The position numbers and the translations under genes were made by a program. Below the pieces are notes generated by a model. It was not told where the DNA came from. It searched no databases and was given only the letters and a program-made list of their open reading frames with translations. Positions 40,998 to 48,961 of a DNA stretch of 64,000 bases are shown one piece after another. Source of the stretch: Paenibacillus sp. cl123 (lineage in GTDB: Bacteria; Bacillota; Bacilli; Paenibacillales; NBRC-103111); NCBI RefSeq assembly GCF_900101595.1, contig NZ_FMYY01000009.1, positions 124,001-188,000 of the forward strand, written 5' to 3'. The stretch's first letter is position 1, and each line of letters begins with the position of its first letter.

Positions 40998-41654
40998 ATG
41001 ATGGAACATCTGCTGCCTGTACAAATCGAACGTTTACTGCAATATGGAATTGGCCTATTTTGGACCCTTACATATATATTAATTATTTATAAAGGTTATC
41101 GGGATCGTACCTGTGGAATGCCCTTTTTTGCACTTTGCGCTAATATCTCATGGGAATTTTTATTTACCTATTTATTCTCATTCGGATCACTTCAATTCAT
41201 AGTTGTGCTGGTATGGTTCGTTTTGGATTGCATCATCCTTTTTCAGTTCATCCTCTACTCAAAAGGAGATTCTACAGTATCAGGACGCCTCTATCGTATG
41301 ATGCTTCTTCCGTCTATCGCCTTCTTCTTTGTTCTACATATTGCAACTGCTTTCGAATTTAATGACGATGTAGGAAAATATAGTGCATTCGGTATTAACC
41401 TCATGATGTCCCTTCTCTTTGTACGCATGTTCATTAAACAAGGTACGGACGGTCAATCCATATGGATTGCTTACTTTAAAATGGTCGGCACTCTGAGTGC
41501 ATCCATCTTGTCTTATTCTCTTTACCCGACATCCGTTTTGTTGGCCGTACTTTCTATCTCAACTTTTTTGTTAGATGTCATCTATATCCTCCTGCTTAAA
41601 ACGTATACCGTTAATGTGATTCATAAAAAGAAAAGTGGGCTACTTTCTAAGTGA
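40998..41654 (+). CDS. Small polytopic membrane protein, possible Pyr4/PaxB-like terpene cyclase
   Basis: A 218-aa protein with about seven predicted spans. ATG at 40998 is preferred, with agagg 6 bases before; an ATG at 40971 is also in frame. Features seen are ANISWEFLF with Glu53 at the end of span 2, FVLDCIILFQF with an intramembrane Asp, and a basic C-terminal tail. The span number, length and Trp-Glu motif recall the integral-membrane Pyr4/PaxB cyclases, for which a Glu and an Asp are catalytic, and their uncharacterised Firmicute relatives. No prenyltransferase gene is adjacent in the window, so the role is open. It is flanked by decayed genes and could be a recent arrival. Confidence 0.5.
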   Translation: MMEHLLPVQIERLLQYGIGLFWTLTYILIIYKGYRDRTCGMPFFALCANISWEFLFTYLFSFGSLQFIVVLVWFVLDCIILFQFILYSKGDSTVSGRLYRMMLLPSIAFFFVLHIATAFEFNDDVGKYSAFGINLMMSLLFVRMFIKQGTDGQSIWIAYFKMVGTLSASILSYSLYPTSVLLAVLSISTFLLDVIYILLLKTYTVNVIHKKKSGLLSK

Positions 41655-41795
41655 TATTCGGCGGATTTACTGACAAAACATGGGATAGTAATCACCAACC
41701 CTGGCTAGTTTCCTATGCTATACTTCGTCGATGACCATATTGGCGGTTCAAGATTACGCCGTGCTCATCCTACTACGTTCCGTTCCGCACGTTCT

Positions 41796-41877
41796 GAACC
41801 CCTGTCCGAAGATAAAGCCACACAGGCATCTACGGGTGTAGTCACAGTTTTGATGTCACCTAAGAGGACGCCTCGTA
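41796..41877 (-). repeat. Partial second copy of the tmRNA gene (82 bp, att-like)
   Basis: This matches 48362-48443 at 80 of 82 positions in the same orientation, from the T-loop 5' half (gggttc on the minus strand) back into the body of tmRNA. Outside these borders similarity stops. A duplicated tmRNA end bounding a phage-like segment is the usual mark of integration at ssrA. It could instead be a remnant of a homologous rearrangement. Confidence 0.75.
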
Positions 41878-41944
41878 GAGCCATGGTTAAACCTCCAAGG
41901 TTCGTATATAATGTTACTATCGGGAACGAATGGGGGGAGAACAC

Positions 41945-42205
41945 ATGCGAAAAATGTCACTTCCAGAGATTCAAAGCAAGCTTTTGAGAAGCAATCCTGA
42001 TGTGAACCTCGCTGTGGCAAAGTTCAAAGAAAAGACAATCGAACAAGGTTGGTCCTTATCCCGTAATCGCCCAAGGTCTTCTGACGAAATTAAAGCTTTG
42101 AATTATATGGCAAGGTATACCTTCCAAGAAGGTCTGCGATCAGGCGCCATTGTTTATGATAAAGAAAAGAGGGTGCTTTGGGTTGAGCAATATGCAAAAA
42201 GCTAA
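41945..42205 (+). CDS. Hypothetical 86-aa protein, partner of a broken nucleotidyltransferase-like gene
   Basis: An 86-aa hydrophilic protein starting at ATG 41945 behind ggggggag. No family is recognised. The C-terminal half (AIVYDKEKRVLWVEQYAKS) looks like a short beta hairpin. The stop overlaps the first codons of the next, broken gene (ATG at 42192), the tight coupling expected of a two-gene toxin-antitoxin or defence-type pair, but this is inference. Confidence 0.5.
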   Translation: MRKMSLPEIQSKLLRSNPDVNLAVAKFKEKTIEQGWSLSRNRPRSSDEIKALNYMARYTFQEGLRSGAIVYDKEKRVLWVEQYAKS

Positions 42206-42621
42206 AGAAGCCCTTGAACGGCTATGCCACACAAGACATTGATTTTGTTATGGATGGATATGAATTGGCTGGAGATATTCTTTCTTCATTAGACTTTACT
42301 AAGTTGGGGAAAAATTGGATCCACGTCAACCTAGGGATCTCGGTAGAAATCCCCTCAAACTACTTAGCTGGAGACTATAATAAAGTAACCGAGCTTCCCG
42401 TAGCTGACAAACTTGTTTATGTAATCGGAAATTAGGATATCATCCTTGATCGTTTACGTGCCGCTGTTCATTGGAAATCAGGCGAATCTCGTGAATGGGG
42501 CTATCGCATGCTTCTTATGTATTTCGAAGATTTAGACATGTTTGATTTATGGGTCGCAGAAGCCATTCAAGAAAAAGCCGAAATAAAAAATGATACTGAA
42601 AAAGGCACCGACCCAAGTTAG
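42192..42621 (+). pseudogene. Nucleotidyltransferase-like (DUF6036/AbiEii-type) gene remnant
   Basis: The start MQKAKEALERL (42192) and the later frame YATQDIDFVMDGYELAG (from 42214, with the nucleotidyltransferase-like T-x-DID motif) are in different frames. About 30 residues expected between them, including the GG motif, are absent. A TAG at 42433-42435 then interrupts the conserved region: before it VADKLVYVIGN, after it DIILDRLRAAVHWKSGESR in the same frame, ending at 42621. An internal deletion, a frame change and a nonsense codon mark it as dead. Family assignment is from the motif pattern only. Confidence 0.6.
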
Positions 42622-42633
42622 GTCAGTGTCTTT
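42598..42633 (+). terminator. Terminator after the nucleotidyltransferase-like remnant
   Basis: The arms AAAGGCACCGACC and GGTCAGTGTCTTT pair with one mismatch and one G-T pair around CAAGTTA. The arm overlaps the remnant's stop codon. Confidence 0.65.
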
Positions 42634-43075
42634 CACTTTATGGAGATGAGGGAAGTTTTGACATGTTAATCCTACTTACACAGATGCCCACTCACCGACG
42701 ACAACCTTAGCGGTACATGTCTATACCGATTTCTTACCCCACAAAGTGACGAAACACTTCGAAGCTTATTCCGGATACTTTGCGGGGACCCCAAGAATCC
42801 AATTACGTTCCGCTCCGCGCGGTCTGAACCCTTGGGGATTCGCCTCCCCTTCCGTATCTCCATACAAAAAAGACACCCTCGCGGGTGTCTCTTTTTTTGT
42901 ATGGAGACGAGCTTACACTACTGGAAACCCTGTCGGCAACTTACTCCCGAGTGTAGCTCATTTGAGATCGAAACGCAACTGGCCTTCCACCCGGACCGGC
43001 AATATTTTGTATACCGGGTTTATGTTGTACTTGTCCTGGAGATTTTGAAAATGTAATCGCTAATTTAGCCAAACC
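42622..43075. other. Gene-free stretch with a degenerate repeat and a terminator
   Basis: No gene is supported in these 454 bp. It contains a stretch (42803-42833, TACGTTCCGCTCCGCGCGG then TCTGAACCC) that resembles 41773-41803, next to the tmRNA remnant, at most positions. It also holds the hairpin at 42860-42904. Confidence 0.6.
42860..42904. terminator. Bidirectional rho-independent terminator
   Basis: The core arms GACACCC and GGGTGTC with loop TCGC are extended by A6-7/T7 tracts and an outer CCATAC/GTATGG pair, making a long near-perfect hairpin able to act in both directions. Confidence 0.85.
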
Positions 43076-44913
43076 TTAGTAGTCTCCTCCACCTCTACTT
43101 TGGACAAATAACTGTGTAGTCACACTTGCAACGATTCTCCCGAGGTCATTTGGCGTAATTGCTATGGTGTGATTTCCCCTTGTAATTCTCCCGCTGCTGT
43201 CTTTTGCTAGATACGGTATTAGGTCAATGTCGTCTGCGCTTATCGATGAAATGGGAACAACACTTCCATCAACCGATATTATTACCTCTGTAGGCACTGG
43301 ACCTTCATATATCCCATACTCGATTGGATGCGTGTGCTCGGGAAGTTGATGCGTATGCTCCATGCCGTGTGTGTGAGTTGGAAGCGAGTGAGTGTGCTCC
43401 ATGCCATGTGAATGGTCCGTAGTGAACAAAGAGAAGTCATATATTTTATGGTAGTGATTCAGAGAACCTCCTGCTCCGTCTTCTGCCTTAATAAAGCTTT
43501 TGAATGAAGAGAGAATTGTAGTGAAATCAACAGACCCCCTAGTACCGAACGAAAGCGTTTCGCCTCCTCCGCCTGATGTCGTTGTAGAACTGCTTGATCC
43601 CGACGTGCTCCCACCACCTAAGGCAGTTGTGCTCGTACTACTTGCTCCCGACGTATCCCCACCACCAGCTGCCGCACCCGTGGAATATCCCCTGAAGGGT
43701 TCGCACTGGTAGGAAAAAGCAGTTTGTTAATTCGAACCGCCTCTGCAGGAACATTGAACCGAATCACAGCCGGATGCGTTGGGTCGCAATTTTCTGCAAA
43801 GTCCCTCGTGTCCAGGTTCGTAGCCCCCTGTGCATACACCTCCTGTACTCGTTGGCGATCCGCAAGCTGGGCGAATGAATTTGCTATGGTCATCACTTTA
43901 TTTGCGATCTCTAACTTCACGCTGCCCGGAGACCCATAGATATCAGGCCTATTACGGATGACAACTCTGGCCACAATGTCCATCCCCAATTGCTCGTCGA
44001 TCACACGAACTAGAGCACCTGCCAAGAATCGGTCTAATGGATCCTCGGTAAGCCTATAAATCTCAGCGCCATCCACGGAATACGTTACCCGCGGCAGCTT
44101 CATAACCTCCAGCCTCGCTTGAGCTGCAGCAAACAACATCTCTGCAGATTCATAACGCCTGTCAGCCCACACACGGGAGATGATTCCGTATTGCGCCTGC
44201 GTGTCCGCATCAATGTAAGGTAAGCCTGCTGGGTTCACATCCTTGACTGTCAACTGATTAACGCCCTCACCGTATCCGAGCGGATACAACCGTGTGCAAA
44301 GATCTCGTGGCTCCTCTTGCTTTGTGATCCCGATCAAATTCTTCCCGTAACGGATATAACAGCTCTCTTCTTGGTCCGGCTCCACTAAATTCAAAGTCCA
44401 CGGATAAGTTGATGTGTCCCACGTCCACTGGTAAGCCTGGTCAAACGGTCGCGAGACCGAGAACAAGGCTGCCAACAAATTTTCGTTCTCCCACTTGTAC
44501 TCGAATTGCCTTGTAAAACTGACGCTGCCCAACTGCCAATGAGAAACAGCCTGATTGCTGAGTATGTATTCCAGGACATCATCTGTAGGATATCCCAACC
44601 CGCCAACCTGGTGATACTGAAAGAGCACGTCATCGATTAGTGTCCCGAGTACGTGCTCACATTGATAAGTTATCGTATTCCCGTTGCCGCTGCGTGTCGT
44701 GTCGATCGGCAGGATGCGGAATAGGTCAACTCGCTCCTCTCCATCGTATATCTCCACCAAACGAAACGGCTGGCATTCTGCTGTCTTTGGGTCATTAGCA
44801 GGCAGGCTAAACCATGCCGATCCAAGTCCGTTGAACTTTTCCTCGTAGCCAACAGCGAAGGCATTTTCGACGTAGGCTATGAGTTGCATAGACTGATCAT
44901 ATACTTTGATCAT
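43076..44913 (-). pseudogene. Phage tail endopeptidase/minor structural protein gene, frameshifted
   Basis: The first frame (44913-43618, ATG start) gives 431 aa of a siphophage tail-associated protein: MIKVYDQSMQLIAYVENAFA and YEEKFNGLGSAWFSLPAND at the start, and the domain seen in prophage tail endopeptidases to about residue 400. At a run of four G near 43693 the frame is lost. The next frame continues without a stop as a Gly/Ser/Thr linker (GAAAGGGDTSGASS...), then SFGTRGSVDFTTILSSFKSF and a His-rich end (DHSHGMEHTHSLPTHTHGME). Adding one G would restore a single protein of about 612 residues. A lost base in a homopolymer, a sequencing error or programmed slippage are all possible. Confidence 0.75.
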
Positions 44914-45290
44914 TTCAATTCATCCTCCAGACATGTATAAAGCCCCCGAATGGGAGCTTATTGTATAAAATGCTTTTTGTGCTGCTCACGTTTTAACTCA
45001 GCGTTTGATGCGCAAAATGGTCTTTCTGCGCAAAAAACCATAGTTCTAGAGTATCCTTAATACTTTCCGCTCTATATCCTGCAACATTAGAATCACCTCG
45101 AATAAAGTGTATGCGAACAAAAAGGGCACATCAAATAAAATTCAGTGCAATATTTTTGAATAATCTTAGTAGTAGTCATATCACCGTGTATCTGTTAAAC
45201 TATATGCCGACATAATTTTATAATTTTTCTCGTTATAACACATCAATAGTGAATAACTGGTTCTTAAATAATTAATAAAAAGGGGAAATA
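44914..45290. other. AT-rich gene-free stretch upstream of the acyltransferase
   Basis: In 377 bp no gene is supported. There is a small hairpin at 44940-44962 (AAGCCCCC / GGGAGCTT), perhaps a terminator of lost phage genes on the minus strand. A TATAAT at 45219-45224 may be the -10 box of the acyltransferase gene. Confidence 0.45.
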
Positions 45291-46301
45291 TTGAAAAGTA
45301 TGCAACATGAACGAATTCATTGGGTAGACACATTAAAAGGTATTGGTATTATTTTAGTCATCCTCGGGCACACTCCTGCTTTGAATATCAAAGGTTATAT
45401 TTTTTCTTTTCACATGCCTTTGTTTTTCTTCATCTCAGGTTATTTATTTCAAACGAATAAGTATCCAACGTTTATTAATTTCTTAAATAAAAAAGGAAAA
45501 TCATTGTTAATTCCTTATCTTGCGTTCTCTGTAATATCTATATTAGCTAATTCAGTCCTCTCACAGGCACACATTGATATTAAACCATCTCTAAAAGCTT
45601 TTTTTATTTCAACTCGGAATCAAATACCTTTTAATGAAGCACTATGGTTTCTTACATGTATTTTTATTGTAGAGGTAATGTTCTATCTTATTTCTAGAGT
45701 ATGTAAATACGATTGGCTCAAACTTGTTTTTGCAATAGTAATATACTTGGTTGGATTTAAACTTTTTAACAATAAAGAACCACAACTTCCTTGGAATATT
45801 GATTCTGCTATGACTTATTTACTTTATTTCGCTCTGGGTTATGTATTTAAAAAATGGAATATTACCAATCTTCAATTTTTCAAATATGCCTCCTGGTTTT
45901 GCTTGATGATAACATTTGTTCAAATCGTTAGACCGGATGTGTTTTATATAATCATAAATAAACTTCATATAAGTCAAAACATTAATATTATTTTCACAAC
46001 CATGATAAGTATAACTGCGTTTATTACAATTGCTAAATCAATGTCAGGTTCGCGACATTTAAAATACCTAGGACAAAACTCACTTTCATTTTTCGCTCTA
46101 CACTTGGCCGTAGGGTTTCCAATAATTCTAAATATTTTTGCCATACTTAATGTAAATGTTGGAGCAAACGCAACCAATATAATGGGATTGATCTTTGTTG
46201 CTCTCACTATACTATTACTTATACCAGTAGTTAAAGTTTTGAATACTTATTTCCCAATCGTACTAGGAAATGTTGAATGGAAGAAGAAGTTTAAAAGTTA
46301 A
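45291..46301 (+). CDS. Acyltransferase family 3 (OafA/WecH-like) membrane protein
   Basis: A protein of about 336 aa with about ten membrane spans. The family 3 pattern is clear: RIHWVDTLKGIGIILVILGH (conserved His at about 28), then FSFHMPLFFFISGYLF. Such enzymes O-acetylate surface or extracellular sugars. TTG at 45291 suits the aaaagggga site better than ATG at 45300. The gene is much more AT-rich than everything around it, lies opposite to the phage tail genes and between two hairpins, so it is probably a phage-carried conversion gene modifying surface polysaccharide. Confidence 0.85.
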   Translation: MKSMQHERIHWVDTLKGIGIILVILGHTPALNIKGYIFSFHMPLFFFISGYLFQTNKYPTFINFLNKKGKSLLIPYLAFSVISILANSVLSQAHIDIKPSLKAFFISTRNQIPFNEALWFLTCIFIVEVMFYLISRVCKYDWLKLVFAIVIYLVGFKLFNNKEPQLPWNIDSAMTYLLYFALGYVFKKWNITNLQFFKYASWFCLMITFVQIVRPDVFYIIINKLHISQNINIIFTTMISITAFITIAKSMSGSRHLKYLGQNSLSFFALHLAVGFPIILNIFAILNVNVGANATNIMGLIFVALTILLLIPVVKVLNTYFPIVLGNVEWKKKFKS

Positions 46302-46313
46302 TCACAAAATCAA

Positions 46314-46359
46314 GCATAAAGAAAAGCCCACTTCTAAAATAGTGGGCTTTTCTTTATGC
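46314..46359. terminator. Bidirectional terminator between acyltransferase and lectin-like ORF
   Basis: Perfect 19-base arms (46314-46332 and 46341-46359) surround an 8-base loop, with AAAGAAAAG/CTTTTCTTT at the base serving both directions. Confidence 0.9.
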
Positions 46360-46374
46360 TTCTGTGCCGAAATT

Positions 46375-46662
46375 CTATATAGTGCCAATAGAAATCCATG
46401 TGAACCCTATATTTGCATCAGCGTTAACAGTTGCCGAACCACTTGTTAATGATTTTTTGCGTACTGTAAATCCTGTGCTTGTAACATCGTATACTTCCAA
46501 GGTTTGAAGTTTTGTAGGATCATTTTGATTGACAGAGGCAACTACATTCGGTGTCGTCCCCGTCTTATATGACTGAGTAAATGTTATTGTCACAACCGCT
46601 GTAGCTGTCCATTCGGTACCCGTTTGAATCGTAGCTAATGATAACGTTAGGAACACTGGCAT
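46375..46662 (-). CDS. Phage tail-fibre C-terminal, lectin-like ORF
   Basis: A 95-aa beta-rich protein with SYKTGTTPNVVASVNQND, LEVYDVTSTGFTVRKKS and the final GFTWISIGTI. This resembles the receptor-binding C-terminal domain of phage tail fibres (H-type lectin-like). An aagggagga site precedes the ATG at 46662, so it can be translated alone. It overlaps the end of the tailspike frame by 98 bp. The out-of-frame tail YASVPNV there looks like the natural lead-in to LSLATIQTG here, so this may be the shifted C-terminus of the tailspike gene. Confidence 0.6.
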   Translation of the reverse strand: MPVFLTLSLATIQTGTEWTATAVVTITFTQSYKTGTTPNVVASVNQNDPTKLQTLEVYDVTSTGFTVRKKSLTSGSATVNADANIGFTWISIGTI

Positions 46663-47484
46663 AAGATCCTCCCTTATGCTTTATTCCCTCCTGATAAAAA
46701 ACAGTGGTTTTCAATGGGTTATAAATTGTTCCTGATAGTTCGTCTAACTCAAAACCTGGGAAGGTAGAAAAAAAAATTTCATTCCCACTATTCACCGTTG
46801 ATTCTTCGTAGATGCTTTGTGACTTTGCTTCGTCAGCGTGGCAGTTATTGATAAAGTAATTCCCACCTTTAATGTAGATGGAATGGTCCGTATCCAAGTT
46901 AAAAACAAAATAGCAATCATTTACATAGTTCTTGCCATCCTCAAAAACTAAGCTTGATTTACCTTGGTTAGCTTCAAACCAACACGAATTTAAGATCGTC
47001 GCTATACTATTGGGTGTGCTGCCCTCACTACCGATATTCGGACCGACATATACACCACCAGTTGTCGCATCATTGAGCGTGCCATTTCCTTCAATATCGC
47101 AATCGTTACAGGTTAGTACTCTGCCGTTGTCAAACCATATCCCCCACTTTGTATTTCCAGCCATGATACACTTTTCTAGGATATTCAAGTTTGGGTATCC
47201 ACCGCCTGCATTACTGACAAACTTATCAAATTTTAAACCGATTTCAGCGAATTCAAAAATACAGTTAACAAAACGATTTGATATTCCACCAAGAGACTCG
47301 AAACCAATTGACCCATTCCGAAATAGACAAGAGTCTATTGTTGACCTGACCATATCATAGGACCTAAACACTGCCGGAGTATTCCCTGTGACACCTTCAA
47401 ACGCTATATTCTCGATGGTTAAGTCTGCGGTAAAATTGATAGATGACGGATCACCTAAAATAAACAAGGGTTCCCCATCGGCAA
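46565..47484 (-). pseudogene. Phage tailspike (parallel beta-helix) fragment, 5' truncated
   Basis: From about GEPLFILGDPSSINF (47483) the minus frame encodes a right-handed beta-helix: repeated short turns such as LTIENIAFEGVTGN, STIDSCLFRNGSIGF and NFINNCHADEAKS-like units, typical of tailspikes and pectate-lyase folds that bind or cut surface glycans. The N-terminal virion-attachment part is missing; the frame instead runs into the antisense of the recombinase remnant. It ends out of frame with the lectin-like ORF. Family from fold pattern only. Confidence 0.65.
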
Positions 47485-48407
47485 ATTTACGAAGAACAGC
47501 TTCGGTGAATGGGCCTCCAACCGAAAGTACAAGGGCGACTATACATGGGACGTATCCAGCTCGAAGGACGACGAGGGGCGACGGAACACCAACAATAAAA
47601 AGCCACAGACGGAGCAAATCCATATTCCCGGTGTCATACCGGCGATCATAGAGCCTCAGCTGTGGGAACGTGTGAATGCCAAGATGGGCGAACGGAAGCA
47701 TAAAGCAGGAAGGATGAAGGCCAAGGTGAACTACTTACTGACGGGCAAGGTTGTATGCGGCCAGTGCGGGGCGTTGTATGCCGGCAATTCTTATCGTAAT
47801 CCCAAGAGCGCGGACAACAATCTGCTGAGCTACTACAAGTGCCAGGGCAAATGCGGGAACACTAGCGTCCGCAAGGATGATCTTGAAGTCCTTGTTTCGG
47901 AGAAATTGTCCGAGCTTCTCGGAGGATGGCACGGCGCGGATCGCGGTCAGAGTGCAGGAGCTCTATGCCCAGGAGCGCCAACAGTATACTAGCGACATCG
48001 AGCCGATCAAGCAGGAAATTGCGGAGCTTGAGGGGAAAATCAAGAATTGGATGGCCGCGCTGGGCAGTGGCGTGAAGAGTGTCATCGACTATATCAAGGA
48101 AGCCGAACAGCGCAAGGAAGCGCTGGAGTTTAAGCTGAGCCGCGCCGAAGCGATCCAGAAGACGAACGTGCTGGACGAGCAGCTGATTTCCACCATCATA
48201 AATGACAAGAAGCACCTGCTCCTGTCCGGGGAAGAAGAGGACAGAAGGCAAGTGCTTCAAGAATACGTTGACCGTGTAGTGATCCAGCCATCCACCGATA
48301 TCAACCATTACGATGTTGAGATCACCTACAGGGTTTTTCAGCAATGGAGACGAGGGGAGTCGAACCCCTGTCCGAAGATAACGCCACACAGGCATCTACG
48401 GGTGTAG
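47482..48407 (+). pseudogene. Large serine recombinase, C-terminal remnant with frameshift
   Basis: The first frame reads FTKNSFGEWASNRKYKGDYT, a recombinase-domain segment, then the zinc-ribbon part VCGQCGALYAGNSYRNPK and YYKCQGKCGN, to DDLEVLVSEKLSELL. Near 47925-47940 the family continues in another frame (VRVQELYAQERQQYTSDIEP) with a long coiled coil, ending DRVVIQPSTDINHYDVEITY. The N-terminal catalytic resolvase domain is absent and joined instead to antisense tailspike DNA. The last codons, from about 48345 (WRRGESNPCPKITPHRHLRV), are read from the strand opposite tmRNA. Confidence 0.78.
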
Positions 48408-48705
48408 TCACAGTTTTGATGTCACCTAAGAGGACGCCCCGTAACCGGCTTCTTCCTAGGTCAGCCTGATTGTCTTCTTCAGCTCACCCCAGGCGGAGAT
48501 GAGACAGCGTATCCCACTAAGGTTGAGCCCCTATCCCGGCACATGGGCGATGCAGGGTAGAAGCCGCATCACAGGTTATTAAGCTGCGAAAGCGAGTTGT
48601 TGTTGTTGTTTGCCAGTTAATTGGCGTTAGCGTTGATGAAGCGGACGCTCCCCACTACCCGCAACCCATGCTCGAACTATCCCCGTCGAATCCAAGAACG
48701 TCCCC
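48345..48705 (-). ncRNA. ssrA: tmRNA (transfer-messenger RNA)
   Basis: The gene rescues stalled ribosomes with SmpB. The 5' end GGGGACG (48705-48699) pairs with CGTCTCC (48352-48346) to form the acceptor stem, with discriminator A at 48345. The hallmark GGATTCGACGGGGAT follows the 5' arm, and the T-arm GACAGGGGTTCGACTCCCC precedes the 3' arm. The tag frame is GGC at 48614 to TAA-TAA at 48581-48576, encoding GKQQQQLAFAA. The four Gln codons are CAA repeats. CCA is not encoded (TTG follows the discriminator), so the tail must be added enzymatically. It lies after secG-rnr-smpB as in other Firmicutes and abuts the phage remnant at its 3' end. Confidence 0.95.
48362..48443 (-). repeat. ssrA copy of the 82-bp att-like repeat
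   Basis: This is the partner of 41796-41877 (two mismatches), inside the 3' part of tmRNA. Confidence 0.75.
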
Positions 48706-48713
48706 GCATAGGT

Positions 48714-48879
48714 GGACCCCGTCGGGGGTCCTAAACTTGCTTAAAAGGTTATGATGAAAAACTTATCAGCCGATCCAAAACCTGTAGATCCGTGATCCTG
48801 ACTGACTTGCTGTCTGACTTGGCATTTGATGTTGCTGACTTGCGCCTAGGCTGACTTCCTTTGGCGCTTCTTTAGTATA
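48714..48879 (-). promoter_or_regulatory. ssrA promoter and leader with repeats and hairpins
   Basis: A TATACT -10 candidate lies at 48879-48874 on the minus strand; no strong -35 is seen. Between it and the tmRNA 5' end are a GCGCC/GGCGC hairpin, four AAGTCAG repeats (about 48796-48860), and a tight GGACCCC/GGGGTCC hairpin (48714-48731) 9 bases from the mature 5' end. If that promoter is used the precursor has a leader of about 160 nt. Confidence 0.5.
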
Positions 48880-48961
48880 ACATAAGTCCGCTAGAATTGC
48901 AGGCCGACTTGTTGGAAGCGGCGGAAATATTCGGTGGACCTGTACCCTGAGTTCTATATGA

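Larger units (their letters stand above)
41796..48443. mobile_element. Decayed prophage / integrative element beside ssrA
   Basis: The segment between the two 82-bp tmRNA repeats holds tail-protein, tailspike and lectin-like genes on the minus strand, an AT-rich acyltransferase, a toxin-antitoxin-like remnant and a truncated serine recombinase. There are no capsid, portal, terminase, replication or lysis genes, so it is defective. The right border lies in ssrA and the left border is less certain. Confidence 0.7.

Noticed and set aside
47520-47701. N-terminal extension of the tailspike frame
   Set aside because: These codons are the antisense of the serine recombinase remnant, which has a clear family match on the plus strand.
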